From the NCBI GenBank assembly GCA_964553405.1, contig CAZKLS010000075.1, forward strand, positions 1 through 14,122: a stretch of 14,122 nucleotides of DNA. The letters are read 5' to 3'. The notes under the pieces were generated by a model. That model saw nothing but the letters and a program-made list of their open reading frames with translations, was not told where the DNA came from and made no database searches. Source of the stretch: DATIRA01 sp964553405. Its GTDB lineage: Bacteria; Pseudomonadota; Gammaproteobacteria; Steroidobacterales; Steroidobacteraceae. A program made the position numbers and the translations under genes. Positions within the stretch are counted from its first letter, which is position 1. Every line of letters starts with the position of its first letter. Shown here piece after piece: positions 1-6,012 of this stretch.

Positions 1-1430
1 AGCCCGGCCAGATGCCGGATGGCGCGGTGATCATCGCGGCGATCACCAGCTGCACCAACACCTCGAACCCGCGCAACGTGATCGCGGCGGGACTGCTCGC
101 ACGCAACGCCAACCGCCTCGGACTCACCCGCAAGCCCTGGGTCAAGAGCTCGCTCGCGCCGGGCTCGAAGGCGGTCGAGCTGTATCTGCGGGAGGCCGGG
201 CTGCTCGGCGAGCTCGAGCGGCTCGGGTTCGGCATCGTCGGTTTCGCCTGCACCACCTGCAACGGCATGTCAGGAGCGCTGGACCCCGGGATCCAGCAGG
301 AAATCGTCGACCGCGACCTCTACGCGACCGCGGTGCTCTCGGGTAACCGCAACTTCGACGGCCGCATCCATCCCTACGCCAGGCAGGCGTTCCTGGCCTC
401 GCCGCCGCTGGTGGTCGCCTATGCGATCGCCGGCACGATCCGCTTCGACATCGAGCGTGACCCGCTCGGTCACGACGCCGAGGGCCGCCCGGTCACGCTC
501 AAGGACCTGTGGCCCTCGGACGAGGAGATCGACGCGATCGTACGTTCGAGCGTCCGCCCGGAGATGTTCCGCAAGGTCTACGAGCCGATGTTCGAGGCTC
601 GGGTCGAGCGCGGACCGAAGGCGAGCCCGCTCTACGACTGGCGCCCGCAGAGCACCTACATCCGCCGGCCGCCCTACTGGGAAGGCGCGCTGGCTGGCGA
701 GCGGACGCTCCGGGGGCTGCGGCCGCTCGCGGTGCTCGGCGACAACATCACCACCGATCACCTCTCGCCGTCTAACGCCATCCTGCCGGGCAGCGCAGCC
801 GGCGAATACCTGGCGAAGATGGGCCTCCCGGAGGAGGACTACAACTCCTACGCGACGCACCGCGGCGATCACCTGACCGCGCAGCGCGCCACCTTTGCGA
901 ACCCCAAGCTCTACAACGAGATGGTCGTCGAGGACGGCAAGGTGAAGCAGGGCTCGCTCGCGCGCGTCGAGCCGGACGGCAAGGTGATGCGCATGTGGGA
1001 GGCGATCGAGACCTACATGAATCGCGGCCAGCCGCTGATCATCATCGCCGGCGCCGACTACGGCCAGGGCTCCTCGCGGGACTGGGCGGCCAAGGGCGTC
1101 CGGCTCGCGGGCGTGGAGGCGATCGTGGCCGAGGGTTTCGAGCGCATCCATCGCACGAACCTGATCGGCATGGGCGTGCTGCCGCTGGAGTTCAAGCCCG
1201 GCACGAACCGCAAGACGCTCGGCATCGACGGCACCGAGACCTACGACGTGCTCGGCGAGCGAAGGCCGGGCGCCGACCTGACGCTGGTGGTCCACCGCCG
1301 CGGCGCAGAGCGGCTCGAGGTGCCGGTGACCTGCCGGCTCGACACGGCCGAGGAAGTCTCGATCTACGAGGCGGGCGGCGTGCTGCAGCGCTTCGCGCAG
1401 GACTTCCTCGAGTCGTCCCGCGCCGCCTGA
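1..1430 (+). CDS. acnD: Fe/S-dependent 2-methylcitrate dehydratase AcnD, 3' part (5' end outside window)
   Basis: Aconitase-superfamily enzyme of the methylcitrate cycle. In known AcnD/PrpF systems it dehydrates 2-methylcitrate in the cytoplasm to a methylaconitate isomer that PrpF then converts. The reading frame is open from base 3, so the gene starts before the window; about 475 residues are visible of a family length near 860-870. All three [4Fe-4S] ligands are present: one Cys in ITSCTNTSNP (codon at 51) and two in ACTTCNGMSGALDP (about 249-290). The C-terminal swivel domain carries GDNITTDHLSPSNAI and DYGQGSSRDWAAKG. ACTTCNGMSGALDP and YATHRGDH are, from memory, closer to AcnD than to housekeeping AcnA, and the prpF gene 8 nt downstream strongly supports AcnD. 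A generic aconitase A is the alternative. The stop is TGA at 1428-1430. Confidence 0.93.
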   Translation, partial: PGQMPDGAVIIAAITSCTNTSNPRNVIAAGLLARNANRLGLTRKPWVKSSLAPGSKAVELYLREAGLLGELERLGFGIVGFACTTCNGMSGALDPGIQQEIVDRDLYATAVLSGNRNFDGRIHPYARQAFLASPPLVVAYAIAGTIRFDIERDPLGHDAEGRPVTLKDLWPSDEEIDAIVRSSVRPEMFRKVYEPMFEARVERGPKASPLYDWRPQSTYIRRPPYWEGALAGERTLRGLRPLAVLGDNITTDHLSPSNAILPGSAAGEYLAKMGLPEEDYNSYATHRGDHLTAQRATFANPKLYNEMVVEDGKVKQGSLARVEPDGKVMRMWEAIETYMNRGQPLIIIAGADYGQGSSRDWAAKGVRLAGVEAIVAEGFERIHRTNLIGMGVLPLEFKPGTNRKTLGIDGTETYDVLGERRPGADLTLVVHRRGAERLEVPVTCRLDTAEEVSIYEAGGVLQRFAQDFLESSRAA

Positions 1431-1438
1431 GGGATCCA

Positions 1439-2620
1439 TTGAGCCACCCGCCGCAGATCCGCATTCCCGCCACCTACATGCGTGGCGGTACGAGCAAGGG
1501 CGTGTTTTTCCGCCTGCAGGACCTGCCCGCGCGCTGTCAGGCGCCGGGCGAGGCGCGCGACCGGCTGTTCATGCGCGTGATCGGCAGCCCCGATCCGTAT
1601 GCCGCGCACATCGACGGCATGGGCGGCGCGACGTCCAGCACGAGCAAGTGCGTGATCCTGTCGAGGAGCTCCCAGCCGCACCACGACGTCGACTACCTGT
1701 ACGGCCAGGTCTCCATCGACAAGGCGTTCGTAGACTGGAGCGGAAACTGCGGCAACCTGTCCACCGCGGCCGGCGCCTTCGCCATCCACGCCGGCCTCGT
1801 CGAGCCGTCGCGCATTCCGCGCGATGGGACCTGCACGGTGCGCATCTGGCAGGCGAACATCCGCAAGACCATCATCGCGCACGTCCCGGTCACCGGGGGC
1901 CAGGTGCAGGAGACTGGCGACTTCGAGCTCGACGGCGTGACGTTCCCGGCCGCGGAGATCGTGCTGGAGTTCATCGATCCCTCCGACGAGGGCGACGGCT
2001 CCATGTTTCCGACCGGCCAGCTGGTCGACGACCTCGAGGTCCCGGGCCTCGGCTCGATCAAGGCGACGATGATCACCGCAGGGATACCCACGGTATTCGT
2101 CAATGCCGGAGAGATCGGCTACACGGGCACGGAGCTGCGCGACGCCATCAACACCGACGTGTCGGCGCTCGAGCGGTTCGAGAAGATCCGCGTGGCCGGC
2201 GCGCTGCGCATGGGGCTGATCAAGGCGCCCGAGGAAGCGATCCAGCGCCAGCACACGCCCAAGGTCGCGTTCGTCGCGAAGCCGCGCGACTACCTGACCG
2301 CCGGCGGCCGGGCGGTGGCTGCCGCGGACATTGACCTCAACGTGCGCGCACTGTCGATGGGCAAGCTGCATCACGCGATGATGGGCACGGCGGCCGTGGC
2401 CATCGGCGCCGCGGCCGCCGTGCCCGGTACGCTGGTGAACCTCGCGGCAGGCGGCGGCGAGCGCAACGCCGTGCGCTTCGGTCACCCCTCGGGCACGCTG
2501 CGCGTCGGGGCCGAGGCGAAATTCGTCGACGGCAAGTGGACCGTGACCAAGGCCATCATGAGCCGCAGCGCACGGGTCCTGATGAACGGCTGGGTGCACG
2601 TCCCGGGCGACGCGTTCTAG
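1439..2620 (+). CDS. prpF: 2-methylaconitate cis-trans isomerase PrpF
   Basis: Isomerises the AcnD product to 2-methyl-cis-aconitate, letting the AcnD/PrpF pair replace PrpD in propionate catabolism. The product is 393 aa, normal for the family. I chose the TTG at 1439 because it gives MSHPPQIRIPATYMRGGTSKG, a typical PrpF N-terminus, and because GAGGGA at 1429-1434 sits 4 nt upstream. The frame stays open far upstream, but that part is a shadow of acnD. Lys70 (ATSSTSKCVI) and Cys104 (SGNCGNLSTAAG) correspond, by my recollection, to the catalytic Lys/Cys pair of Shewanella PrpF. The family has a diaminopimelate-epimerase-like fold. The 8-nt gap from the acnD stop indicates one operon with translational coupling. 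Other PrpF-like isomerases exist, but linkage to acnD makes this call firm. Confidence 0.94.
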   Translation: MSHPPQIRIPATYMRGGTSKGVFFRLQDLPARCQAPGEARDRLFMRVIGSPDPYAAHIDGMGGATSSTSKCVILSRSSQPHHDVDYLYGQVSIDKAFVDWSGNCGNLSTAAGAFAIHAGLVEPSRIPRDGTCTVRIWQANIRKTIIAHVPVTGGQVQETGDFELDGVTFPAAEIVLEFIDPSDEGDGSMFPTGQLVDDLEVPGLGSIKATMITAGIPTVFVNAGEIGYTGTELRDAINTDVSALERFEKIRVAGALRMGLIKAPEEAIQRQHTPKVAFVAKPRDYLTAGGRAVAAADIDLNVRALSMGKLHHAMMGTAAVAIGAAAAVPGTLVNLAAGGGERNAVRFGHPSGTLRVGAEAKFVDGKWTVTKAIMSRSARVLMNGWVHVPGDAF

Positions 2621-2649
2621 GAGTCCCCGTCCGCTGCGGACACATGGCA

Positions 2650-2704
2650 CGCGCAACGGCGCAGTGAGGATCGCTTGACTGTCACTTTGCAGCAAGGCGC
2701 AAGG
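2650..2704. repeat. 55-bp exact copy of 2805-2859 at left edge of gap (contig overlap)
   Basis: Bases 2650-2704 are identical to 2805-2859 at every position (offset 155). The two copies directly abut the two edges of the 100-N run. Both contain the rsmG ribosome-binding site and its TTG start. This is best read as the same genomic bases present at the ends of two contigs, not as a biological repeat. Confidence 0.9.
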
Positions 2705-2804
2705 NNNNNNNNNNNNNNNNNNNNNNNNNNNNNNNNNNNNNNNNNNNNNNNNNNNNNNNNNNNNNNNNNNNNNNNNNNNNNNNNNNNNNNNNNNNNNNNN
2801 NNNN
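2705..2804. other. Assembly gap of 100 N, probably artefactual
   Basis: Exactly 100 N, the usual placeholder for a gap of unknown size. Because the flanks share 55 identical bases, the true gap is probably negative. Joining base 2704 directly to 2860 would give prpF, a 54-nt spacer, then rsmG, with no missing sequence. Confidence 0.9.
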
Positions 2805-2859
2805 CGCGCAACGGCGCAGTGAGGATCGCTTGACTGTCACTTTGCAGCAAGGCGCAAGG
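2805..2859. repeat. 55-bp exact copy of 2650-2704 at right edge of gap (contig overlap)
   Basis: Partner of the copy at 2650-2704. This copy continues into the intact rsmG gene, while the left copy is cut off by the gap after about ten codons. Confidence 0.9.
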
Positions 2860-3462
2860 GAACTCGGCATCGAGCTGAGTCCCGCACAGGCGGCCAGGCT
2901 GCTCGCCCATCTCGACCTGATGGACGAGTGGGGCGCGAAGATGAACCTGACCGCGATCCGCGAGCGACCGCAGCAGGTCACGAAGCACCTGCTGGACAGC
3001 CTGGCGATCCAGCCCTGGCTTCGCGGCCAGCGGATCGCAGACGTCGGCAGCGGCGCGGGCTTCCCCGGTATCCCGCTCGCGATCCTCGATCCCGGGCGGC
3101 AGTTCACGCTGATCGAGGCGACCGGCAAGAAATGCCGGTTCCTCGAGCAGGTCCGCGACTCGCTCGGGCTCGACAACGTCACGGTGGTCAATGCGCGTGC
3201 GGAAGGCTACCGCCCGGAACAGCGCTTCGACACGGTCGTCGCCCGGGCAGTGGGCCCGGTCGAGGACCTGGTGAAGTTCGCGGGGGCGCTGGTGGCCGGC
3301 GGCGGCCGCCTGCTGGCGATGAAGGGCCGGGATCCCCGGGCGGAGCTGGCCCGGATGCCGGGCGGCTGGAAGGTCGCCGCGGTGCACCGGCTCGCCGTGC
3401 CGGGCCTCGCGGACGAGCGCCATCTGGTCGAGCTCTGCCGCTCGCACGACAAGGCCGATTGA
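2830..3462 (+). CDS. rsmG: 16S rRNA (guanine527-N7)-methyltransferase RsmG (GidB)
   Basis: SAM-dependent methyltransferase that makes m7G527 in 16S rRNA; loss of the enzyme in other bacteria gives low-level streptomycin resistance. The product is 210 aa, the usual length. SAM-binding motif I is DVGSGAGFPGIPLAI (residues 71-85), and the family-typical MNLTAIR (38-44) and HLLDSL (53-58) precede it. Family-like ATGKKCRFLEQ lies near 97-107. The start is the TTG at 2830, with GAGGA at 2821-2825 upstream; there is no better ATG, and the protein aligns with RsmG from its beginning. A truncated copy of the start lies left of the N run at 2675. It sits 22 nt before parA, the classic gidB-parA-parB order, but the usual upstream mnmG is replaced by prpF. 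Confidence 0.95.
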   Translation: MTVTLQQGARELGIELSPAQAARLLAHLDLMDEWGAKMNLTAIRERPQQVTKHLLDSLAIQPWLRGQRIADVGSGAGFPGIPLAILDPGRQFTLIEATGKKCRFLEQVRDSLGLDNVTVVNARAEGYRPEQRFDTVVARAVGPVEDLVKFAGALVAGGGRLLAMKGRDPRAELARMPGGWKVAAVHRLAVPGLADERHLVELCRSHDKAD

Positions 3463-3475
3463 TCACGGCTATGCT
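3446..3475 (+). promoter_or_regulatory. Possible parA promoter with very short leader
   Basis: ACGACA (3446-3451, 4 of 6 to TTGACA), an 18-nt spacer, and TATGCT (3470-3475, 4 of 6 to TATAAT). Transcription would begin near 3482, only a few bases before the parA ATG at 3485, and no Shine-Dalgarno sequence is visible. This suggests a leaderless or near-leaderless parA mRNA, but the match is modest and could be chance. Confidence 0.35.
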
Positions 3476-3484
3476 CTGCGGTCC

Positions 3485-4309
3485 ATGAAGCGCGTCATCG
3501 CAGTGGCGAACCAGAAGGGCGGGGTCGGCAAGACCACGACCGCGGTCAACCTGGCCGCGTCGCTGGCGGCGACCCGTCGGCGCGTGCTGCTGGTCGACAG
3601 CGACCCGCAGGGCAACGCGACGACGGGTTGTGGCGTCGACAAGCGTTCGCTGCGATGCTCGCTGACGGACGTGCTGCTCGGTGATGCCGAGGCAAAGGCG
3701 GCGCTGCTGCCGGTGGATCCGGGCGGCTTCGCGCTGTTGCCCGCGAACCAGGACCTCGTCGCGGCGGAAGTGCGGCTGATGACGATGATCGGCCGCGAGC
3801 TGCGCCTGCGGCAGGCGCTCGAGCCGCTCCGGGACGACTACGACGTGATCCTGATCGACTGCCCGCCGGCGCTGAACCTGCTGACCCTCAATGCGCTGGT
3901 GGCCGCGGAGGGCGTCATCGTGCCGATGCAGTGCGAGTACTACGCGCTCGAGGGGCTCAGTGCGCTGATGGGCACCGTCGACCAGATCAAGGCCAGCGTC
4001 AATCCGGGGCTCGAGCTCGAGGGGATCCTGCGCACGATGTTCGACCCGCGCAACAACCTGTCGAACGAGGTGTCCGGCCAGCTGATCATGCATTTCGGCG
4101 ACAAGGTGTTCCGCAGCATCATTCCGCGCAACGTCCGCCTCGCCGAGGCCCCGAGCTTCGGCAAGGCCGCGATGTTCCACGACAAGGATTCCCGCGGTGC
4201 GCTCGCCTACCTCGCGCTGGCCGGTGAGCTGATCCGCCGCGACGAGGAGGCCAGCGAGCCGGCGCCCGACGCCGGGCTCGCCACGCCGGCCGCCGATGAC
4301 CGGGGATAA
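3485..4309 (+). CDS. parA: Chromosome-partitioning ATPase ParA (Soj family)
   Basis: Deviant-Walker ATPase that, with ParB and parS sites, segregates replicated chromosome origins; it binds the nucleoid as an ATP dimer and is released when ParB stimulates hydrolysis. The product is 274 aa, slightly longer than the common 255-265 because of an acidic/Ala-rich tail. The deviant Walker A motif is KGGVGKTT (residues 11-18, signature Lys11 and Lys16). Walker A' is VDSDPQGNATTG (37-48), and Walker B is VILIDCPPA with Asp125. The C-terminal IIPRNVRLAEAPSFGKA is typical of chromosomal ParA. It starts at ATG 3485, 22 nt after rsmG, and parB follows 61 nt later. The rsmG-parA-parB linkage supports a chromosomal and not a plasmid system. 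MinD-like or plasmid ParA alternatives are unlikely. Confidence 0.95.
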   Translation: MKRVIAVANQKGGVGKTTTAVNLAASLAATRRRVLLVDSDPQGNATTGCGVDKRSLRCSLTDVLLGDAEAKAALLPVDPGGFALLPANQDLVAAEVRLMTMIGRELRLRQALEPLRDDYDVILIDCPPALNLLTLNALVAAEGVIVPMQCEYYALEGLSALMGTVDQIKASVNPGLELEGILRTMFDPRNNLSNEVSGQLIMHFGDKVFRSIIPRNVRLAEAPSFGKAAMFHDKDSRGALAYLALAGELIRRDEEASEPAPDAGLATPAADDRG

Positions 4310-4358
4310 CGTGGCGCCGAGCCGCCGCCACGCGTCGCGGCCCGGGCAGCCGCTCCGC

Positions 4359-4364
4359 TAAACT
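4359..4364 (+). promoter_or_regulatory. -10-like TAAACT just before parB
   Basis: TAAACT ends 6 nt before the parB ATG at 4371, so a start seven bases downstream would fall on the A of the ATG. There is no Shine-Dalgarno sequence in the preceding 15 nt. A -35 element is not evident (the expected position is CGCGGC), so this is only a suggestion of a leaderless parB transcript. Confidence 0.25.
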
Positions 4365-4370
4365 GCCGGC

Positions 4371-5279
4371 ATGGCAACCAAGAGACCCAGTCTCGGGCGC
4401 GGACTCGAGGCATTGCTCGGCACGGCCCCTGCCGTCGAGCAGGAACCGTCCGGCGCCGGCGCGCCGACTGCGCCACGGGGCGAGGAGCTGACGCGCATCG
4501 CGGTGGACCTGCTGCAGCGCGGCCGCTACCAGCCGCGGCTCGACCTGCGGCCGGAGAGTCTGCAGGACCTGGCCGACTCGATCCGTGCACAGGGCATCGT
4601 GCAGCCGATCGTCGTCAGGCCCGTCGGCGCCGAGCGCGCCGGGCAGCCGCAGCGCTACGAGATCATCGCCGGCGAGCGTCGCTGGCGCGCAGCGCAGATG
4701 GCGGGCCTGCACGAGGTGCCGGCCGTCGTGCGGCGCGTGCCGGACGAGGCCGCCGTCGCGATGTCGCTGATCGAGAACATCCAGCGCGAGAACCTCAATC
4801 CGCTCGAGGAGGCGCGCGCGCTGGATCGGCTGATCCGCGAGTTCGACATGACGCACCAGGCCGCGGCCGACGCGGTGGGGCGCTCCCGGGCCGCGGTCAG
4901 CAACCTGCTGCGGCTGCTGGAGCTGGCCGACGAGGTGAAGAAGCTCGTCGAGCAACGGCAGCTGGAGATGGGCCATGCGCGAGCGCTGCTCGGCCTCTCG
5001 GCGACCCGCCAGCAGGCGGAGGTGGGGCTGCTGGTCGCGAAGAAGGGGTTGTCCGTGCGCGAGACCGAGGCGCTGGTGCGGCGCATCATCGAGAAGCCGA
5101 CCCGCCCGGCGACCGAGGCACCCCGCGTCGATCCGAACATCCAGCAGCTCGAGCACGACCTCGCCGACAGGCTCGGCGCCCGGGTCAGCCTCAAGCACAA
5201 TGCGAGCGGGCGCGGGAAACTGGTGATCGACTACAACAGCCTCGACGAGCTCGACGGCATCCTTGCGCACCTGAAGTAG
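4371..5279 (+). CDS. parB: Chromosome-partitioning protein ParB
   Basis: ParB/Spo0J CTPase clamp that binds parS sites, spreads along DNA, and activates ParA. The product is 302 aa, a normal length. The N-terminal KRPSLGRGLEALLG (residues 4-17) is the usual ParA-contacting peptide. The ParB/Srx nucleotide domain covers about 40-140, with YEIIAGERRWRAAQMAGL (96-113) and ENIQRENLNPLEEA (135-148). A helix-turn-helix (about 160-182, THQAAADAVGRSRAAVSNLLRL) recognises parS. The C-terminal dimerisation segment ends ...KLVIDYNSLDELDGILAHLK. The gene follows parA on the same strand and ends 11 nt before the second N run. No convincing parS site was found in the window. Confidence 0.95.
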   Translation: MATKRPSLGRGLEALLGTAPAVEQEPSGAGAPTAPRGEELTRIAVDLLQRGRYQPRLDLRPESLQDLADSIRAQGIVQPIVVRPVGAERAGQPQRYEIIAGERRWRAAQMAGLHEVPAVVRRVPDEAAVAMSLIENIQRENLNPLEEARALDRLIREFDMTHQAAADAVGRSRAAVSNLLRLLELADEVKKLVEQRQLEMGHARALLGLSATRQQAEVGLLVAKKGLSVRETEALVRRIIEKPTRPATEAPRVDPNIQQLEHDLADRLGARVSLKHNASGRGKLVIDYNSLDELDGILAHLK

Positions 5280-5290
5280 ATCCGCTGCCG

Positions 5291-5390
5291 NNNNNNNNNN
5301 NNNNNNNNNNNNNNNNNNNNNNNNNNNNNNNNNNNNNNNNNNNNNNNNNNNNNNNNNNNNNNNNNNNNNNNNNNNNNNNNNNNNNNNNNN
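5291..5390. other. Assembly gap of 100 N between parB and atpI
   Basis: Exactly 100 N of unknown true length. Unlike the first gap, the flanks (TCCGCTGCCG on the left, GGAGCCCGGC on the right) show no shared sequence, so real DNA is probably missing. It could hold the parB terminator or even a small gene. Of the 308 bases between parB and the chosen atpI start, only about 208 are known; these hold the atp promoter and leader. Confidence 0.9.
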
Positions 5391-5433
5391 GGAGCCCGGC
5401 ACAGGGTCGGTACATGACGCAGTGCACACACAA

Positions 5434-5463
5434 TTGAAGCACCGCAAAAAGAACCGATATAAT
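5434..5463 (+). promoter_or_regulatory. sigma70-type promoter of the atp operon
   Basis: TTGAAG (5434-5439), an 18-nt spacer, and a perfect TATAAT (5458-5463). The spacer is A-rich in an otherwise GC-rich genome. Transcription would start near 5470, giving a leader of about 118 nt before atpI. It is the strongest promoter match in the window and lies ahead of a highly expressed operon. Confidence 0.8.
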
Positions 5464-5465
5464 TT

Positions 5466-5484
5466 GCGGCCTTCCGGAGGCCGC
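5466..5484 (+). repeat. Inverted repeat at the start of the atp leader
   Basis: GCGGCCT (5466-5472) pairs with AGGCCGC (5478-5484), a 7-bp stem with a 5-nt loop. It overlaps the predicted transcription start, so it could form a 5'-end hairpin in the mRNA if the start is slightly upstream of 5470, or be a protein-binding site. No T tract follows. Confidence 0.5.
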
Positions 5485-5497
5485 GCCGCACGGTGTG

Positions 5498-5517
5498 AAC
5501 CGTCCCGGGTAACGGTT
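5498..5517 (+). repeat. Second inverted repeat in the atp leader
   Basis: AACCGT (5498-5503) pairs with ACGGTT (5512-5517), a 6-bp stem with an 8-nt loop. An alternative pairing exists, because CGGT at 5491-5494 can pair with ACCG at 5499-5502; the two hairpins exclude one another. Confidence 0.45.
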
Positions 5518-5527
5518 GAAAGAACTC

Positions 5528-5570
5528 GCCACCCGTGGCCGGAGCGCCCGGCACATGAAGTGGCTTTTTT
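5528..5570 (+). promoter_or_regulatory. Possible attenuator/terminator in the atp leader
   Basis: GCCAC (5528-5532) can pair with GTGGC at 5535-5539 or with GTGGC at 5560-5564, the latter directly followed by six T (5565-5570). Between them GCCGG (5538-5542) pairs with CCGGC (5548-5552). The long-range pairing enclosing that hairpin would resemble an intrinsic terminator, while the short GCCAC/GTGGC hairpin would prevent it. This layout fits transcription attenuation, but stem strength has not been computed and the T tract is short. Confidence 0.35.
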
Positions 5571-5587
5571 GTTGCCCGGAGTCTTGA
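5555..5587 (+). CDS. Possible 10-codon upstream ORF in the atp leader
   Basis: ATG at 5555 opens MKWLFCCPES and ends with TGA at 5585-5587, directly before the in-frame TTG start of atpI. GGAG at 5541-5544 lies 10 nt upstream as a possible ribosome-binding site. The ORF spans the T6 tract, and the GGAG used by atpI lies inside it, so its translation could couple to atpI or alter leader folding. Such short ORFs arise easily by chance; the exact abutment with atpI is what makes it notable. Confidence 0.25.
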   Translation: MKWLFCCPES

Positions 5588-6010
5588 TTGAGGGCCTCGA
5601 CGAAGCTCGACATGCAGGACAGCCGACGCGAAGCGCGCGCCGTGCTGCTCGTCCAGGGCCTGATAGGGATGGTCGTCGCAGGCGGCTGCTGGGCCGTGGC
5701 GGGCCGTCCGGCCGGCATGTCGGCGCTGTACGGGGCCGGGATCGGCGTGGCTGCGACGACCTTGATGGCGCTCGCGATGCTGCGCGGCGGTAGCGGCATG
5801 ACCGCGACGCGGGCGGCGATCGGGCTGATCACCGGCTGGCTGGTGAAAGTGACGTTCACGATCGCCGTGCTGGCGCTCGCACTGCGGACACCGGGGATCG
5901 AGGCCCTGCCCTTGATCGGGGCCTACGCGGCCACTTTCCTGGGGTACTGGGTTGGGGCCGCCCGGACTGGCGGGCGGAAGACGCAACGACAACTTGGAAT
6001 GGCGGACTGA
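5588..6010 (+). CDS. atpI: ATP synthase subunit I (AtpI)
   Basis: Small inner-membrane protein encoded first in many proteobacterial atp operons; it assists assembly or stability of the c-ring and is not part of the finished enzyme. The product is 140 aa with four predicted membrane segments (about residues 18-39, 43-67, 77-98 and 105-124), the AtpI layout. SALYGAGIGVAATTLMALAML resembles the family's glycine-rich second helix. The TTG at 5588 is chosen because GGAG (5578-5581) sits 6 nt upstream; the ATG at 5612 (MQDSRREAR) is an alternative with a weaker GAAG. AtpI sequences are poorly conserved, so the call rests on topology plus position 2 nt before atpB. The start is uncertain. Confidence 0.82.
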   Translation: MRASTKLDMQDSRREARAVLLVQGLIGMVVAGGCWAVAGRPAGMSALYGAGIGVAATTLMALAMLRGGSGMTATRAAIGLITGWLVKVTFTIAVLALALRTPGIEALPLIGAYAATFLGYWVGAARTGGRKTQRQLGMAD

Positions 6011-6012
6011 AG

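Noticed and set aside
2629..2641. GTCCG-CTG-CGGAC hairpin after prpF as a terminator
   Set aside because: Five-bp stem with a 3-nt loop and no T tract; it also lies in a spacer that probably reads through to rsmG.
270..2695. Long open frames on the - strand opposite acnD and prpF
   Set aside because: Arg/His/Ala-rich low-information translations typical of antisense frames in GC-rich genes; the + strand frames have clear family motifs.
2650..2859. Direct repeats around the N run as target-site duplications of a mobile element
   Set aside because: Fifty-five exact bases touching both edges of a 100-N placeholder fit an assembly overlap; no transposase or terminal inverted repeat is visible and target duplications are much shorter.
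5422..5793. 123-aa + strand frame over the atp leader and atpI start
   Set aside because: Out of frame with atpI, Arg/Pro-rich, begins between the promoter boxes, and has no family resemblance.
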